This document shows positions 16,806-26,555 of a DNA stretch of 64,000 bases, one piece after another; positions within the stretch are counted from its first letter, which is position 1; every line of letters begins with the position of its first letter. This DNA comes from Psychrobacillus psychrodurans (GTDB lineage Bacteria; Bacillota; Bacilli; Bacillales_A; Planococcaceae): NCBI GenBank assembly GCA_900114885.1, contig FOUN01000009.1, positions 109,857-173,856 on the forward strand, in the 5' to 3' direction. Position numbers and translations under genes: made by a program. The notes beneath the pieces are model-generated. The model worked only from the letters and a program-made list of their open reading frames with translations, made no database searches and had not been told where the DNA came from.

Positions 16806-17900
16806 TTATAGGTTTGGATTCGAGGAAAAAAGATCGTCAACCGCTTGCGAAACCGTTATTTTTTCGTTCCGCACTAATTGCTCTAATTTTGCCATTGATT
16901 GTTTTCTTTCATTAGAAGAAAAAAAGTCATCATATAATCGATCGACAATCATTGATTTAAACCATTCAACTGTTTGTTCTTTTCTTCTTTGTTGCCATAC
17001 AGTTTTTTCCTTCATCACTTGCTGGAAATGAAGTATATTTTCCCAAACGATATCTAAGCCAATTTTTTGTAGCGAAGATACTGCTAGTGCGGGAGTCTTC
17101 CAATATGGTGAGGAAGGTGCTAGAAAGTGAAGTATTTGCTTATACTCAGCAACTGTTTTTTTAGCTAGCTTTTCATTTGATCCGTCTGCTTTATGAACAA
17201 TAATAGCATCAGCAAGCTCCATTATTCCTTTTTTCATCCCTTGAAGTTCATCTCCTGCACCTGTGAGCGCTAATAATAAAAAGAAATCGACCATTCCTCG
17301 TACAATCGTTTCACTTTGACCTACACCAACCGTTTCAACTAAAATAACATCGTAACCGGCAGCCTCACAAAGAAGCATCGTCTCACGAGACTTTTTGTGT
17401 ACGCCTCCAAGTGTACCTGCAGTTGGGGATGGTCTAATAAATGCGTTCGGTTGTCTGGAGAGTTCTTCCATTCTTGTTTTGTCCCCTAGAATACTTCCAC
17501 CTGTCAAGGAGGAACTAGGGTCTATTGCTAGTACTGCTACTCTATATCCCTGATCGCATAGCATTTTACCAAATGACTCGATAAAGGTACTTTTTCCTAC
17601 TCCAGGAACTCCAGTTATTCCGATACGAACACTGTTACCAGTAAATGAAAGTAAGTTTTTCAATAATTGCTGTCCGATATGCTGCTGATCATATACAGTA
17701 CTTTCTATAAATGTTATCGCTTTTGCTAAATGTAACCTGGAGCCATTTTGTATATTTCGGATATATTCCTCTTCATTGATTTGAAGAGGCTTTTTTTTGG
17801 AGAACTTTTTAATAGAAGCCTTCCCCACACCATCATGTTGCGATTTAATACCACTCATCACATGCATAGTAGAATCGTTATTATTATCCGTTTTTGACAT
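16806..17900 (-). CDS. meaB: MeaB/ArgK GTPase, methylmalonyl-CoA mutase chaperone
   Basis: This is a 364-residue G3E GTPase that loads and protects the B12 cofactor of methylmalonyl-CoA mutase. Walker A is GVPGVGKST, switch elements are in IDPSSSLTGGSILGDKTRM, and ETVGVGQSE plus DELQGMKKGI are MeaB hallmarks. The guanine motif reads VHKADG where relatives usually have NKADG, an Asn to His change worth noting. Its ATG shares one base with the mutB stop (TAATG), which implies coupled translation. The approximately 45-residue N-terminal tail is lysine-rich and poorly conserved. Confidence 0.92.
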   Translation of the reverse strand: MSKTDNNNDSTMHVMSGIKSQHDGVGKASIKKFSKKKPLQINEEEYIRNIQNGSRLHLAKAITFIESTVYDQQHIGQQLLKNLLSFTGNSVRIGITGVPGVGKSTFIESFGKMLCDQGYRVAVLAIDPSSSLTGGSILGDKTRMEELSRQPNAFIRPSPTAGTLGGVHKKSRETMLLCEAAGYDVILVETVGVGQSETIVRGMVDFFLLLALTGAGDELQGMKKGIMELADAIIVHKADGSNEKLAKKTVAEYKQILHFLAPSSPYWKTPALAVSSLQKIGLDIVWENILHFQQVMKEKTVWQQRRKEQTVEWFKSMIVDRLYDDFFSSNERKQSMAKLEQLVRNEKITVSQAVDDLFSSNPNL

Positions 17901-20059
17901 TAATCTTCCACTTCCTCGTAGCCAAGGCGCTTATAAATCTCTTCAATAACTTTTTGTGCTGCTACTGGAATAACTGTTCCTGGTCCGAAAATAGCGGAAG
18001 CGCCGTTGTCACGCAGGAAAGAATAATCCTGTGCTGGTATAACACCACCAACAACGATTAATATATCTTCTCTACCAAGCTTAGCTAACTCCTCTTTCAA
18101 TGAAGGTACTAACGTCATATGTCCAGCAGCTAATGAACTTACTCCGACAACATGAACATCATTTTCTACCGCTTGTAGTGCAGTTTCTGCAGGTGTTTGG
18201 AAAAGTGGACTAATATCAACGTCAAATCCTAAATCAGCAAATGCAGTTGCAATAACCTTAGCTCCGCGATCATGCCCATCTTGACCCATTTTGGCGATTA
18301 AAATACGTGGGCGACGACCTTCGTTTTCCCGGAAATCCTCTGCCATTTGTTTCACTGCATCAATCTCTTCAGCATCATTAAAGTTTGCACTATATACACC
18401 ACTCACAGAACGAATCACCGCCTTATGTCTGCCTGCTACCACTTCGATTGCATCTGAAATTTCACCAATAGTTGCACGTTCCCTAGCAGCAACAACAGCA
18501 GCTTCTAACAGATTTGTTTCACCAGTTCTTGCTGCATCAGTTAATTTAGTTAACGCTTTTTGTACTGCTTTTTCATCACGGTCAGCTTTAACTTTTTCTA
18601 AGCGTTCCATTTGTTTTTGACGAACGACAGTATTGTCTATATTTAAAATATCAATAGCATCTTCTTGCTCTAAACGGTATTTGTTTACTCCTATGATAAC
18701 TTCTTTAGAAGAGTCAATTTGTGCTTGTTTTTTAGCAGCTGCTTCTTCTATCTTCATTTTAGGAAGACCGGTTTCTATCGCTTTTGCCATGCCTCCAAGT
18801 TCTTCAATTTCTTCAATCAAAGTCCATGCTTTTTCCATTAATTCGTGTGTTAGTGTCTCGACATAGTAAGACCCACCCCATGGATCTATTACCTTTGTCA
18901 TATTTGTTTCTTCCTGTAGAAAAAGTTGAGTGTTACGAGCTATTCGAGCTGAGAAATCTGTCGGCAAGGCAATTGCTTCATCTAGAGCATTTGTATGAAG
19001 TGATTGTGTATGCCCCATCGCAGCTGCGTTTGCCTCTACTAACGTTCTTGTAACATTGTTAAATGGATCCTGCTCGGTTAAACTCCACCCAGACGTTTGA
19101 GAATGTGTACGAAGAGCTAATGATTTCGGATTTTTCGGATTAAAGCTTTGCATCATTTGCGCCCATATTCTACGAGCTGCACGCATTTTAGCGATTTCCA
19201 TAAAATAATTCATTCCGATTGCCCAAAAGAATGAAAGTCTTGGCGCAAATGCATCAATATCTATTCCGGCAGCTAACCCTGTTCGAACATATTCTAAGCC
19301 ATCAGCTAAAGTGTAAGCTAGTTCAATATCAGCTGTTGCTCCAGCTTCTTGCATATGATAACCGGATATTGAAATAGAATTAAATTTCGGCATCTTTTGA
19401 GCTGTATAAGCAAAAATATCTGCAATAATTTTCATAGACATTTCCGGTGTATAAATATATGTGTTACGAACCATATATTCCTTTAAGATATCATTTTGAA
19501 TCGTACCAGCTAACTGCTCTGTAGTAACGCCTTGCTCTTCTGCTGTCACAATATAGAAGGCTAGTATTGGAAGTACTGCACCATTCATCGTCATTGATAC
19601 AGACATTTGGTCTAATGGAATTCCATTAAATAATATCTTCATATCTTCAACAGAGTCAATTGCAACTCCTGCTTTTCCTACATCCCCGGTAACTCGTTCA
19701 TGATCAGAATCGTAGCCACGATGTGTAGCAAGATCAAATGCAACCGATAATCCCTTTTGTCCCATAGCCAGGTTTCTTCTATAAAAAGCATTACTTTCTT
19801 CCGCAGTTGAAAAACCAGCATACTGACGAACAGTCCAAGGTTTCGCAACATACATCGTTGGATAAGGTCCCCTCGTGTTCGGTGCGATACCTGGTAGATC
19901 ATTTAGATGTGGGAATTCAGACGTATCTTCCTTGATATACATTTGTTTTAAATGAATTCCTTCATTCGTTAAAAAGGAATCTACCGCTGCCATTTTTGGA
20001 TGTCCTTCATTTAATAACACTTCTTTAATAGATACATTATCGTAATTAGGCATTGTCAT
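17900..20059 (-). CDS. mutB: Methylmalonyl-CoA mutase, large (catalytic) subunit
   Basis: This 719-residue adenosylcobalamin enzyme interconverts (R)-methylmalonyl-CoA and succinyl-CoA. The TIM-barrel half contains [20 protein letters not shown] and [13 protein letters not shown]. The C-terminal B12 domain has the cobalt-ligand motif DGHDRG, then [11 protein letters not shown] and [10 protein letters not shown] start it at ATG 20059 behind GGAGGATTCAA, overlapping mutA by 14 nt; an upstream frame to 20149 lies inside mutA and adds unrelated residues. The motif set shows it is the active subunit. Confidence 0.94.
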   Translation of the reverse strand: MTMPNYDNVSIKEVLLNEGHPKMAAVDSFLTNEGIHLKQMYIKEDTSEFPHLNDLPGIAPNTRGPYPTMYVAKPWTVRQYAGFSTAEESNAFYRRNLAMGQKGLSVAFDLATHRGYDSDHERVTGDVGKAGVAIDSVEDMKILFNGIPLDQMSVSMTMNGAVLPILAFYIVTAEEQGVTTEQLAGTIQNDILKEYMVRNTYIYTPEMSMKIIADIFAYTAQKMPKFNSISISGYHMQEAGATADIELAYTLADGLEYVRTGLAAGIDIDAFAPRLSFFWAIGMNYFMEIAKMRAARRIWAQMMQSFNPKNPKSLALRTHSQTSGWSLTEQDPFNNVTRTLVEANAAAMGHTQSLHTNALDEAIALPTDFSARIARNTQLFLQEETNMTKVIDPWGGSYYVETLTHELMEKAWTLIEEIEELGGMAKAIETGLPKMKIEEAAAKKQAQIDSSKEVIIGVNKYRLEQEDAIDILNIDNTVVRQKQMERLEKVKADRDEKAVQKALTKLTDAARTGETNLLEAAVVAARERATIGEISDAIEVVAGRHKAVIRSVSGVYSANFNDAEEIDAVKQMAEDFRENEGRRPRILIAKMGQDGHDRGAKVIATAFADLGFDVDISPLFQTPAETALQAVENDVHVVGVSSLAAGHMTLVPSLKEELAKLGREDILIVVGGVIPAQDYSFLRDNGASAIFGPGTVIPVAAQKVIEEIYKRLGYEEVED

Positions 20060-21695
20060 TTGAATCCTCCTTTTTAGCAAGGGCAAGTAATTGTTGCCCT
20101 TTTTTAAGAAGTGATTGTCCAGCATAGATACTTCCATATAACCCGGCATCTAACCAGTCTTCATACTCCTCAAATTTCCCGGCAACATCCATTGGAACGG
20201 ACAGATTTTCATTTAGTATTGCAGGTACTAAACCAGCCGTTTGCTCATCGTTACCAACAAATACAACATAGTTAATATTTTTTTCATTTATCCATTTTTG
20301 TAGATCAAATGGTTTTAAATTTTCAGGAGCTACAATTGGTGAAATCCCTAATGCGATTAAATAACCGTTAACAAAATCCATCCGAGCCTTATATTCTTTT
20401 AAAATGCCAAAGGGAATAATTGCAGTGTTTAATGGATTATCTTGGAATGATTTTCTTAATTGTTCAAAAGGTTCAGCTAGTCGTTTATAATCAGTTTGTT
20501 TAATAGAAACTCCCAGAATATCATCTGGATTTGCATATTTATTCGTTCCAATTAACGATTTTTTACGTGTAGAGAGTTCAGCAAGTTGCTCGTTCCATTT
20601 CACTTCTGCTCTTTCTAAAAGTATTGTTTCTCTATTCTCAACAGTTGCTTCTTTCATTAAAGTTAAAAAGTATGCCCACGTTTTTTCGACAAGTTCATTC
20701 GTTAGTGTGTCTACATAGTAAGAACCACCTGCTGCATCAACAATACGCTGGGTATGCGTTTCTTCTTTTAATACGAGCTGCATATTTCTTGCGATTCGAT
20801 TGGATGTCGGTGTTGCTCCAGTCAGATAATCATGTGGATACGTTGTCAAACTATCCACTCCACCAAGAACGGCAGCCAGCGCACTATTACCAGAACGCAA
20901 AATATTAACGTTTGCATCTAATACGGAGTAAGACCTTAAAGAGGTTTCGGTATGTACAGGAATTGCTGCTATGTTAGATTTCCCATATGCTTGTCCGAAA
21001 GCTTGCCATAGAATACGAAATGCTCGAATTTTCGCTATTTCCATAAAGAAATTATTTTCAATCGAAAATTGTACAAATGCGTTTGAAACAAGCTTGTCTA
21101 TCCCCGAATTTTTAGCAAACTTATCTGCTTGTACTAATACGCTAGCTAGCTCACTAATAGCATCTCCACCTTGTTGATGGATGGAAGAGCCATTTAAGAA
21201 ATATGTTCTAGCATTCAAAAGTTCTACATCCTCTGCACCTTTTACTAATCCTTTTAGGTCTGAGAAATAAGTTAAAAAAGCTGGATCATTTGTAACATCT
21301 AAAATAGCAGTATGCTTCTTCAATAGCTCTGCTAGCTCTTCTTTTTCATTTGTTTGCCAATTATGTTCTTTTTCTATTTTAAAATGAACAACATCATTAC
21401 CTTTTGTAAGTGACTCTTTGATTCCCTCAAGTATCTCCTTACTTGAAGAACCTTCTACAACTTGTGCGATCAACCAGCCAGAAGACTTTTTTGCATCACG
21501 AACAATAGCCGTTTGTAATTCTGGAATATTTTCCATATCTTCTAAAGAATAAAGCGGTTTCAAAATAATATCTTCTAATGTTCTAGTTGATAGTGACTCC
21601 AAAGTTTTCCCCTTGAGTGATTTAAGTGCTACTTGCTCCCATTGGTCAAGTGTTGCTCTATTAAACGAAGTTTGTTTCATTTTATCTATTGTCAT
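20046..21695 (-). CDS. mutA: Methylmalonyl-CoA mutase, small subunit
   Basis: This 549-residue subunit is the catalytically silent partner of the heterodimer. It keeps a mutase barrel ([48 protein letters not shown]) and a shortened C-terminal B12-like domain that lacks the DxHxxG cobalt motif seen in MutB. It is first in the operon mutA-mutB-meaB. The start ATG 21695 has a GGGGGAAG ribosome site at a rather long spacing of about 14 nt, so the start is somewhat uncertain. This operon interrupts the order known from B. subtilis, which lacks the mutase. Confidence 0.92.
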   Translation of the reverse strand: MTIDKMKQTSFNRATLDQWEQVALKSLKGKTLESLSTRTLEDIILKPLYSLEDMENIPELQTAIVRDAKKSSGWLIAQVVEGSSSKEILEGIKESLTKGNDVVHFKIEKEHNWQTNEKEELAELLKKHTAILDVTNDPAFLTYFSDLKGLVKGAEDVELLNARTYFLNGSSIHQQGGDAISELASVLVQADKFAKNSGIDKLVSNAFVQFSIENNFFMEIAKIRAFRILWQAFGQAYGKSNIAAIPVHTETSLRSYSVLDANVNILRSGNSALAAVLGGVDSLTTYPHDYLTGATPTSNRIARNMQLVLKEETHTQRIVDAAGGSYYVDTLTNELVEKTWAYFLTLMKEATVENRETILLERAEVKWNEQLAELSTRKKSLIGTNKYANPDDILGVSIKQTDYKRLAEPFEQLRKSFQDNPLNTAIIPFGILKEYKARMDFVNGYLIALGISPIVAPENLKPFDLQKWINEKNINYVVFVGNDEQTAGLVPAILNENLSVPMDVAGKFEEYEDWLDAGLYGSIYAGQSLLKKGQQLLALAKKEDSNDNA

Positions 21696-21818
21696 ATGAA
21701 CGCTTTCGCTTCCCCCTATGTATAAAAGTAATACTAATTATATTTTAACTGACTCTAATTGCATTAGAAAGGGAAACTTCCTTTTTACTCAGTATCTCCA
21801 GTTGCTCTTTTAGTTGTT

Positions 21819-21872
21819 CCCTGTGTAGGACACAATTAGAAACGATTCTGAATTGTGTCCTACACAGGGACA
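21819..21872. repeat. ACACAGGG palindromic repeat, copy A (complete)
   Basis: A perfect 19-bp inverted repeat: CCCTGTGTAGGACACAATT at 21819-21837 and its exact complement at 21851-21869, around a 13-nt loop. It lies between the divergent mutA and ZIP genes. It shares its core with copies at 22811, 25417, 31728 and 34694. Confidence 0.85.
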
Positions 21873-21961
21873 CCTCAAAAAATTATCGTCAGATGTATGA
21901 AAGTTTTGCGAGAAGAACACATACACTTAAACAACATCCATCTAATTTGTATGCAGAGGAA

Positions 21962-22657
21962 ATGATAAATTTGAGTGCATTAGTTCTTGGGGGATTACTT
22001 TTTTTAAGTGTAACTGTAGGGGCAGTAATCGCAGGGATAGTATCTAAAATATTTCAACATTCTAATGAAGGTTTGGCTCTTTTATGCGGTGGATTTTTGA
22101 TTGGCCTTCTAACACTAGACATCATTCCGTCGGCATTAAACTCATACAAAACTCCTGGTATTGCACTGGGAATATTGTTAGGTTATATGTTTTTACTTTT
22201 AGTTAAGAAATCACTTCATTCTTCAATTAGACCATCTGGTTATCTACTTACTATCGCACTTCTTATACATACAATTCCTTTAAGTTTAACGATTGGAAGC
22301 TTACTTGGTGATTCCATTTTCGATCACTCTTTAACAATGTCTACCATTTTGCATCATATACCAGAAGGATTCGTTCTTACTTCTATATTTCTTTCACAGG
22401 GGCAGAAACTAATCGGTTTATTCCTTTGTTTTATTGGTTTGTCATTTTGCTTTAGTTTGTTTATATGGATTGGTAATCACATACATCTTGGCATAAAGGC
22501 TCAAAGTGTTCTTTTAGGAGTCTCTATTGGTCTAATAGCAGTTACGAGTATAAAAGAATTCATTTTACAAAATGTTCGAGCTTTATCAATTAGGACATCC
22601 ACTACTTTTGTAACTATGGGATTTGTTATCAGTTTCGTGTTTCATATGGTGTTCTAA
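21962..22657 (+). CDS. ZIP-family metal transporter
   Basis: This is a membrane protein of about 231 residues with eight hydrophobic segments. The metal-site signatures of ZIP transporters are present: IHTIPLSLTIG in the fourth helix and LHHIPEGF in the fifth. ZIP proteins bring Zn, Mn or Fe into the cytoplasm. Start uncertain: ATG 21962 sits only two nt after AGAGGA, TTG 21971 has better spacing, and a longer frame opens at 21893 without a ribosome site. The gene is flanked on both sides by copies of the ACACAGGG repeat. Confidence 0.8.
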   Translation: MINLSALVLGGLLFLSVTVGAVIAGIVSKIFQHSNEGLALLCGGFLIGLLTLDIIPSALNSYKTPGIALGILLGYMFLLLVKKSLHSSIRPSGYLLTIALLIHTIPLSLTIGSLLGDSIFDHSLTMSTILHHIPEGFVLTSIFLSQGQKLIGLFLCFIGLSFCFSLFIWIGNHIHLGIKAQSVLLGVSIGLIAVTSIKEFILQNVRALSIRTSTTFVTMGFVISFVFHMVF

Positions 22658-22686
22658 AGCAAAAGTCTGTTTAGCAACCAATTAAT

Positions 22687-22731
22687 AAAAACGACAGAAG
22701 AAAAGTTTATTTTTCTTCTGTCGTTTTTTAT
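22687..22731. terminator. Terminator after the ZIP gene
   Basis: Stem AAAACGACAGAAGAAAA / TTTTTCTTCTGTCGTTTT with T-runs. Confidence 0.9.
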
Positions 22732-22810
22732 GAATTAAGTAACATTATTTAGTATTTGCACATTATATGAGTAATTATCGTTATCTATCTATTGTAGTGA
22801 TTTCAGGATA

Positions 22811-22848
22811 ATTCAGAATTGTTTCTAATTGTATCTTACACAGGGACC
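22811..22848. repeat. ACACAGGG repeat, copy B (half element)
   Basis: ATTCAGAATTGTTTCTAATT...TTACACAGGGAC, right half of the family. Its edge touches the stop codon of the ABC permease gene at 22849. Confidence 0.75.
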
Positions 22849-23598
22849 CTACCCTAACTTGCGTTTAAATTCTTTAATGGCGAAAAAGTATGCGATGAGC
22901 ATAATGCCTACACACCAGGCAAGTGCAACCCAGATATCATTGCCAACTTCCCCTTTATACAATAAAGAACGAATCGCATTAACAATTGAAGTTACGGGTT
23001 GGTTCTCAGCGAATGCACGGACAATTTTAGGCATAGTTTCAGTTGGGACAAAGGCCGAACTGATAAACGGCAGGAAAATTAACGGGTACGAGTAGGCATA
23101 CGAACCTTCCATAGATTTCGCTGTTAATCCCGGAATGATCGCTAGCCATGTAAGCGCCAACGTAAACAAGCCGAGTATTCCGGCTACCATGAGCCAAGCT
23201 AGGATATCAGCGCTGGAACGGAAGCCCATTAGGAGCGCGACGAGTATAACAACCATAATAGTAAGTGCATTGGAAACGAGCGAGGTTAACACGTGAGCCC
23301 ACAATATGGACGAGCGCTTGATAGGCATGGTAATGAAACGCGCCATCAACCCACTCTTTACATCCGTAAACAGCCGCACGGAAGTGTAAGCCACACCGGA
23401 TGAGATAGCCATCAGCAGAATTCCCGGTAATAAATAATTAACGTAGTTGTCCGTGCCTGTTTCTATAGCTCCTCCAAATACATAAACAAATAGCAGCATC
23501 ATCATAATCGGCGTAATCGCCACAGTGATAATCGTATCTGGACTACGCATGATGTTACGCATTAAACGCCCTAGTAATACACCTGTCTTGCTTTTCAT
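22849..23598 (-). CDS. ABC-2 type permease (DrrB-like)
   Basis: This is a 249-residue membrane protein with six predicted helices, of the ABC-2 drug-export type. Typical text includes NYLLPGILLMAISSGVAYTS, DVKSGLMARFITMPIKRSS and FLPFISSAFVPTETMP. The ATG overlaps the stop of the ATPase gene (ATGA), so the two are translationally coupled. With the ATPase it forms a DrrAB-type exporter that probably removes a hydrophobic drug. Base composition over 22.9-25.2 kb is visibly GC-richer than the flanks, which suggests transfer. Confidence 0.88.
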   Translation of the reverse strand: MKSKTGVLLGRLMRNIMRSPDTIITVAITPIMMMLLFVYVFGGAIETGTDNYVNYLLPGILLMAISSGVAYTSVRLFTDVKSGLMARFITMPIKRSSILWAHVLTSLVSNALTIMVVILVALLMGFRSSADILAWLMVAGILGLFTLALTWLAIIPGLTAKSMEGSYAYSYPLIFLPFISSAFVPTETMPKIVRAFAENQPVTSIVNAIRSLLYKGEVGNDIWVALAWCVGIMLIAYFFAIKEFKRKLG

Positions 23599-24359
23599 TT
23601 ACTTTCCTCCTTTTTACCGATGATCGCAAGGAAAATTTCCTCTAATGTCGGCTGCTTCTCGATGTATTCTACTTTGGCTGGTGGGAACATCTCTTTAAGT
23701 TCATTAAGGGTACCGGTCGTAATGATTTTTCCGCCATGTAGGATGGCGATGCGGTCCGCCAGTTGTTCAGCTTCCTCTAAGTACTGAGTCGTCAGTAAGA
23801 CGGTAGTGCCACCTCCGGCAAGCTCCTTGACTGTATCCCAGACTTCAATCCGCGCTTCGGGGTCAAGTCCTGTCGTCGGTTCATCAAGAAAAATGACTGC
23901 TGGCGTCCCTATCAGACTCATGGCGATGTCGAGCCGGCGCTTCATCCCACCAGAATATTGGTCCGCCCGGCGTTTGGCCGCATCAACTAGGCTGAAACGT
24001 GTAAGCAAATTGTCTACGACTTGATTTGGATTGGAGACTCCCCTCAACTTAGCGATCATCAGCAGGTTTTCCCTCCCTGTGAGCACTCCGTCCAATGCTG
24101 CAAATTGCCCAGTGAGGCTGATGTTCTGACGTATCTGTTCTGGTTGCCCATAAACGTCAAAGCCACAAATAACTGCTTCACCTCCATCAGCCTTCATCAA
24201 CGTTGATAGTATGTTAACCGTAGTCGTCTTGCCCGCTCCATTAGAGCCCAGTAGTGCAAAGATTTCACCTCGCTGCACCTCAAAATTCACACCTTTTAAT
24301 ACTTCCTTTTCTTTAAAGGATTTTTTTAAACCTTTCACAAAAATCGTTGCATTCCCCAT
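23595..24359 (-). CDS. ABC transporter ATPase (DrrA-like)
   Basis: This 254-residue ATPase has Walker A GSNGAGKTT, the Q-loop, signature YSGGMKRRLD and Walker B VIFLDEPTTGLDP, followed by a C-terminal segment VEYIEKQPTLEEIFL typical of the DrrA/CcmA drug-resistance class. I start at ATG 24359 (MGNATIF) behind AAAGGAGG; a frame extending to 24398 lacks a site. It couples to the DrrB-like permease and is downstream of DUF1048 and PadR genes, which together form a known drug-responsive operon layout. Confidence 0.9.
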   Translation of the reverse strand: MGNATIFVKGLKKSFKEKEVLKGVNFEVQRGEIFALLGSNGAGKTTTVNILSTLMKADGGEAVICGFDVYGQPEQIRQNISLTGQFAALDGVLTGRENLLMIAKLRGVSNPNQVVDNLLTRFSLVDAAKRRADQYSGGMKRRLDIAMSLIGTPAVIFLDEPTTGLDPEARIEVWDTVKELAGGGTTVLLTTQYLEEAEQLADRIAILHGGKIITTGTLNELKEMFPPAKVEYIEKQPTLEEIFLAIIGKKEESK

Positions 24360-24530
24360 ACTTGTTTCCTCCTTTTTAATAAACGCTTCGCAAAGCAAGA
24401 TTTTCTTTATACCTCTATATAGTCTGACTGATAATCTGTACTACTTACTACTGTGCGTAAATATAACTGAATAACGAAGGTGACAGTTCACGTTTACATC
24501 GAGCTATTCAGTCAGTAATATTTATTGAAT

Positions 24531-24872
24531 TTATTTTTTTCCTAATTGCTTCATGATACTGAGATTCAAATCCTCACGATACTTTGCGACATAAGTTTTA
24601 GCATTTGCCACTAATTCATCCGCAAAGGATGCAACATCGTTCCCAGTGATTTCTAACACTTGTCTGCCATCCGCAGCACCGGCTTCAAACAAATCGATTA
24701 GTTCATACTGTATGTGTAGCATATCCATCCCGTTGCCCGCTGAGAAATTCCACATGTAATTTTGGATTTTCTTAAATACAAACTTGTAGTCCTCTGGCAA
24801 GACTTCAACTCGTGCCATCATCACCTTGTACTCTTTCTTATCACCAATCAATTTTTTGAACATTTCCATCAT
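24531..24872 (-). CDS. DUF1048 domain protein
   Basis: This is a 113-residue, mostly helical soluble protein. The text MEMFKKLIGDKKEYK and DYKFVFKKIQNYMWNF fits DUF1048, a family repeatedly found next to PadR regulators and DrrAB-type ABC transporters. It starts at ATG 24872 or 24869 behind GAGGAGGAAA. It lies 171 nt upstream of the ATPase and 70 nt downstream of padR. No enzymatic function is known. Confidence 0.8.
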   Translation of the reverse strand: MMEMFKKLIGDKKEYKVMMARVEVLPEDYKFVFKKIQNYMWNFSAGNGMDMLHIQYELIDLFEAGAADGRQVLEITGNDVASFADELVANAKTYVAKYREDLNLSIMKQLGKK

Positions 24873-24942
24873 GTATATTTCCTCCTCTTTTTATATAGCT
24901 GAAAAAGACAGTCCAAAATATTATTCTGTTTATCTTATGAAG

Positions 24943-25263
24943 CTAGTGTGACTTCAAGACATTGATTTTTGAGGATACGAAATCCCATTTTTTCCAAAAT
25001 AATTCTAATTCCAGCTGACCGGCCTTATTAAGTGAATAAAATTTGCGAGGCGGCCCCATATCCGACGGCTTCTTTTCTATGTTTACAAGTTTTTTCTTTT
25101 CTAATCGCACAAGAATGGTGTAAACTGTCCCTTCCACGACTTCGGTAAATCCAAGTTCGTTCAGGCTACGAGTAATCTCGTAGCCATATGTTTCATGGCG
25201 GCTGATGATTTCTAGGACGCAGCCCTCCAGGGAACCCTTCAGCATTTCAGTTAAATTTTCCAT
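24943..25263 (-). CDS. PadR-family transcriptional regulator
   Basis: This is a 106-residue winged-helix regulator. The N-terminal PadR domain contains LKGSLEGCVLEIISRHETYGYEI and VEGTVYTILVRLEKKKLV, and a short C-terminal helix gives the dimer arm (subfamily 2). It starts at ATG 25263 behind GGAGGCTCTG. It is first in the operon padR-DUF1048-drrA-drrB and probably represses it until a drug binds. Two inverted repeats upstream are candidate operators. Confidence 0.9.
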   Translation of the reverse strand: MENLTEMLKGSLEGCVLEIISRHETYGYEITRSLNELGFTEVVEGTVYTILVRLEKKKLVNIEKKPSDMGPPRKFYSLNKAGQLELELFWKKWDFVSSKINVLKSH

Positions 25264-25299
25264 GTTCAGAGCCTCCTCTATTTTGTATGACTTATATTC

Positions 25300-25362
25300 A
25301 GTACAACTTAGTACTAAGGATATTCTTTACTTAATAGCTTTTGTGATATAAGCTATTAAGTA
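25300..25362 (-). promoter_or_regulatory. padR promoter region with two inverted repeats
   Basis: AGTAC-N6-GTACT at 25300-25315 and a 13-bp perfect repeat TACTTAATAGCTT / AAGCTATTAAGTA (25328-25340, 25350-25362, 9-nt spacer). Both lie 37-99 nt upstream of the padR start and are candidate autoregulatory operators. Confidence 0.5.
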
Positions 25363-25416
25363 TCGCTTACTACAAGTACATCGTAACACGTAGTAGACGT
25401 GAAGTCAATAGTAATA

Positions 25417-25481
25417 GTGCCCAGTGTAAGAAACAATTCCAGGACAATTCTAGATTATTTATAATTGTCCATTGCACATAG
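25417..25481. repeat. ACACAGGG repeat, copy E (diverged, inverted)
   Basis: GTGCCCAGTGTAAGAAACAA opens the element, followed by AGGACAATT and its mate AATTGTCC, closing at GCACATAG. On the minus strand it contains TTTCTTACACTGGGCAC, a variant of the family core. It is the right boundary of the GC-richer drug-efflux block. Confidence 0.55.
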
Positions 25482-25658
25482 AAAAGTTTATGTCCAAGGT
25501 TTTTAAACTACTGTCGTATAGCACCCCTTACAATTAAATATTGCCCCGACCTACGCCCCCTACTTTTCGAAGATTTGTCCTTCGTATCGAATTACTTTTA
25601 TATCTCGGATTATTAGTCGCTTCATATTACTGTAAAACAGCTTTACCGCTTAAAGTTA

Positions 25659-26555
25659 TTAAGCTTGATCTTTTTTTAAAACTTCATAAAAATGCTTATA
25701 TCTTTCCTCCAGATTCGTTTTAATTTGATTGACCGATTGAATTTGCACCTTATTCATCAGTAGCCACTCCAAGTATTTACCAACATCGTAATTGTGATCT
25801 GTAATTACGATATTTTCCGATATTTGGTGTGGTAATTGACAGTCCGTCATTAGATTTTCTAATATGGTTACATCAGTAACTTTAACCTCAATTTGATAGG
25901 GAAGCTTCATCTCTAATTTAATATCGTCTTTAAACAACATTCCGTCCCTGATGAACCAAATTGTTTTCGTTAAATCCTCTAAAATATCCAAATTATGTGT
26001 GGAGATGATAAAGCTAATCCGTTGGGCATGTAATTTACGGATTAATTCCTTCAATTCGATTGTACTTGTCGGATCCAATCCGTTGAAAGGTTCATCCATT
26101 AATATAATAGAAGGCTTTGTTAATATGCTTAGTGCAATAAGCAAATGTTGTCTCATCCCATATGAGTAGGTTTTTACAGGTTGGTCGACATAAGTGCTGA
26201 TTCCAATTTGATCAATGACCTCTTCAATCGCTGCTTTTCCTAACTGATAAATGTTTGCGACAAAAGCTAAATGGTCATACCCAGTCAACTGCATATATAA
26301 ATAGTTGTCGCTCGGTATATACGAAACAAACTTGTAAAAATCGGAATTCTGATTAGAAATATTTTTGACCTTCACTGATCCCCTTTCTACCTCCTCTATT
26401 GCCAAAATTGATCGTAATAAAGTAGATTTCCCCGCCCCATTTGGACCAACTAGACCGATGATATCCCCTTCATTAATATCAAATGAAATATCTCGCAATA
26501 TAAGTAGGTTCCCATACTTTTTTCTGAGCTGATAAACTTGTAATAAGGACATCAT
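25659..26555 (-). CDS. ABC transporter ATPase
   Basis: This 298-residue ATPase has Walker A GPNGAGKST, signature YSYGMRQ and Walker B IILMDEPFNGLDP, with a C-terminal extension of about 90 residues (QIEVKVTD...). The class is ABC-2/CcmA-like export. The ATG pair at its start overlaps the permease stop by 4 nt, so the two genes are coupled. SD AAAGGAAGAGG precedes. Substrate unknown; the nearby small secreted protein makes peptide export or immunity one possibility. Confidence 0.88.
   Translation of the reverse strand: MMSLLQVYQLRKKYGNLLILRDISFDINEGDIIGLVGPNGAGKSTLLRSILAIEEVERGSVKVKNISNQNSDFYKFVSYIPSDNYLYMQLTGYDHLAFVANIYQLGKAAIEEVIDQIGISTYVDQPVKTYSYGMRQHLLIALSILTKPSIILMDEPFNGLDPTSTIELKELIRKLHAQRISFIISTHNLDILEDLTKTIWFIRDGMLFKDDIKLEMKLPYQIEVKVTDVTILENLMTDCQLPHQISENIVITDHNYDVGKYLEWLLMNKVQIQSVNQIKTNLEERYKHFYEVLKKDQA

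Noticed and set aside
25541..25723. Plus-strand frame of 60 codons (MPRPTPPTFRRF...)
   Set aside because: No ribosome site, low-complexity start and overlap with the end of the ABC ATPase gene; treated as non-coding.
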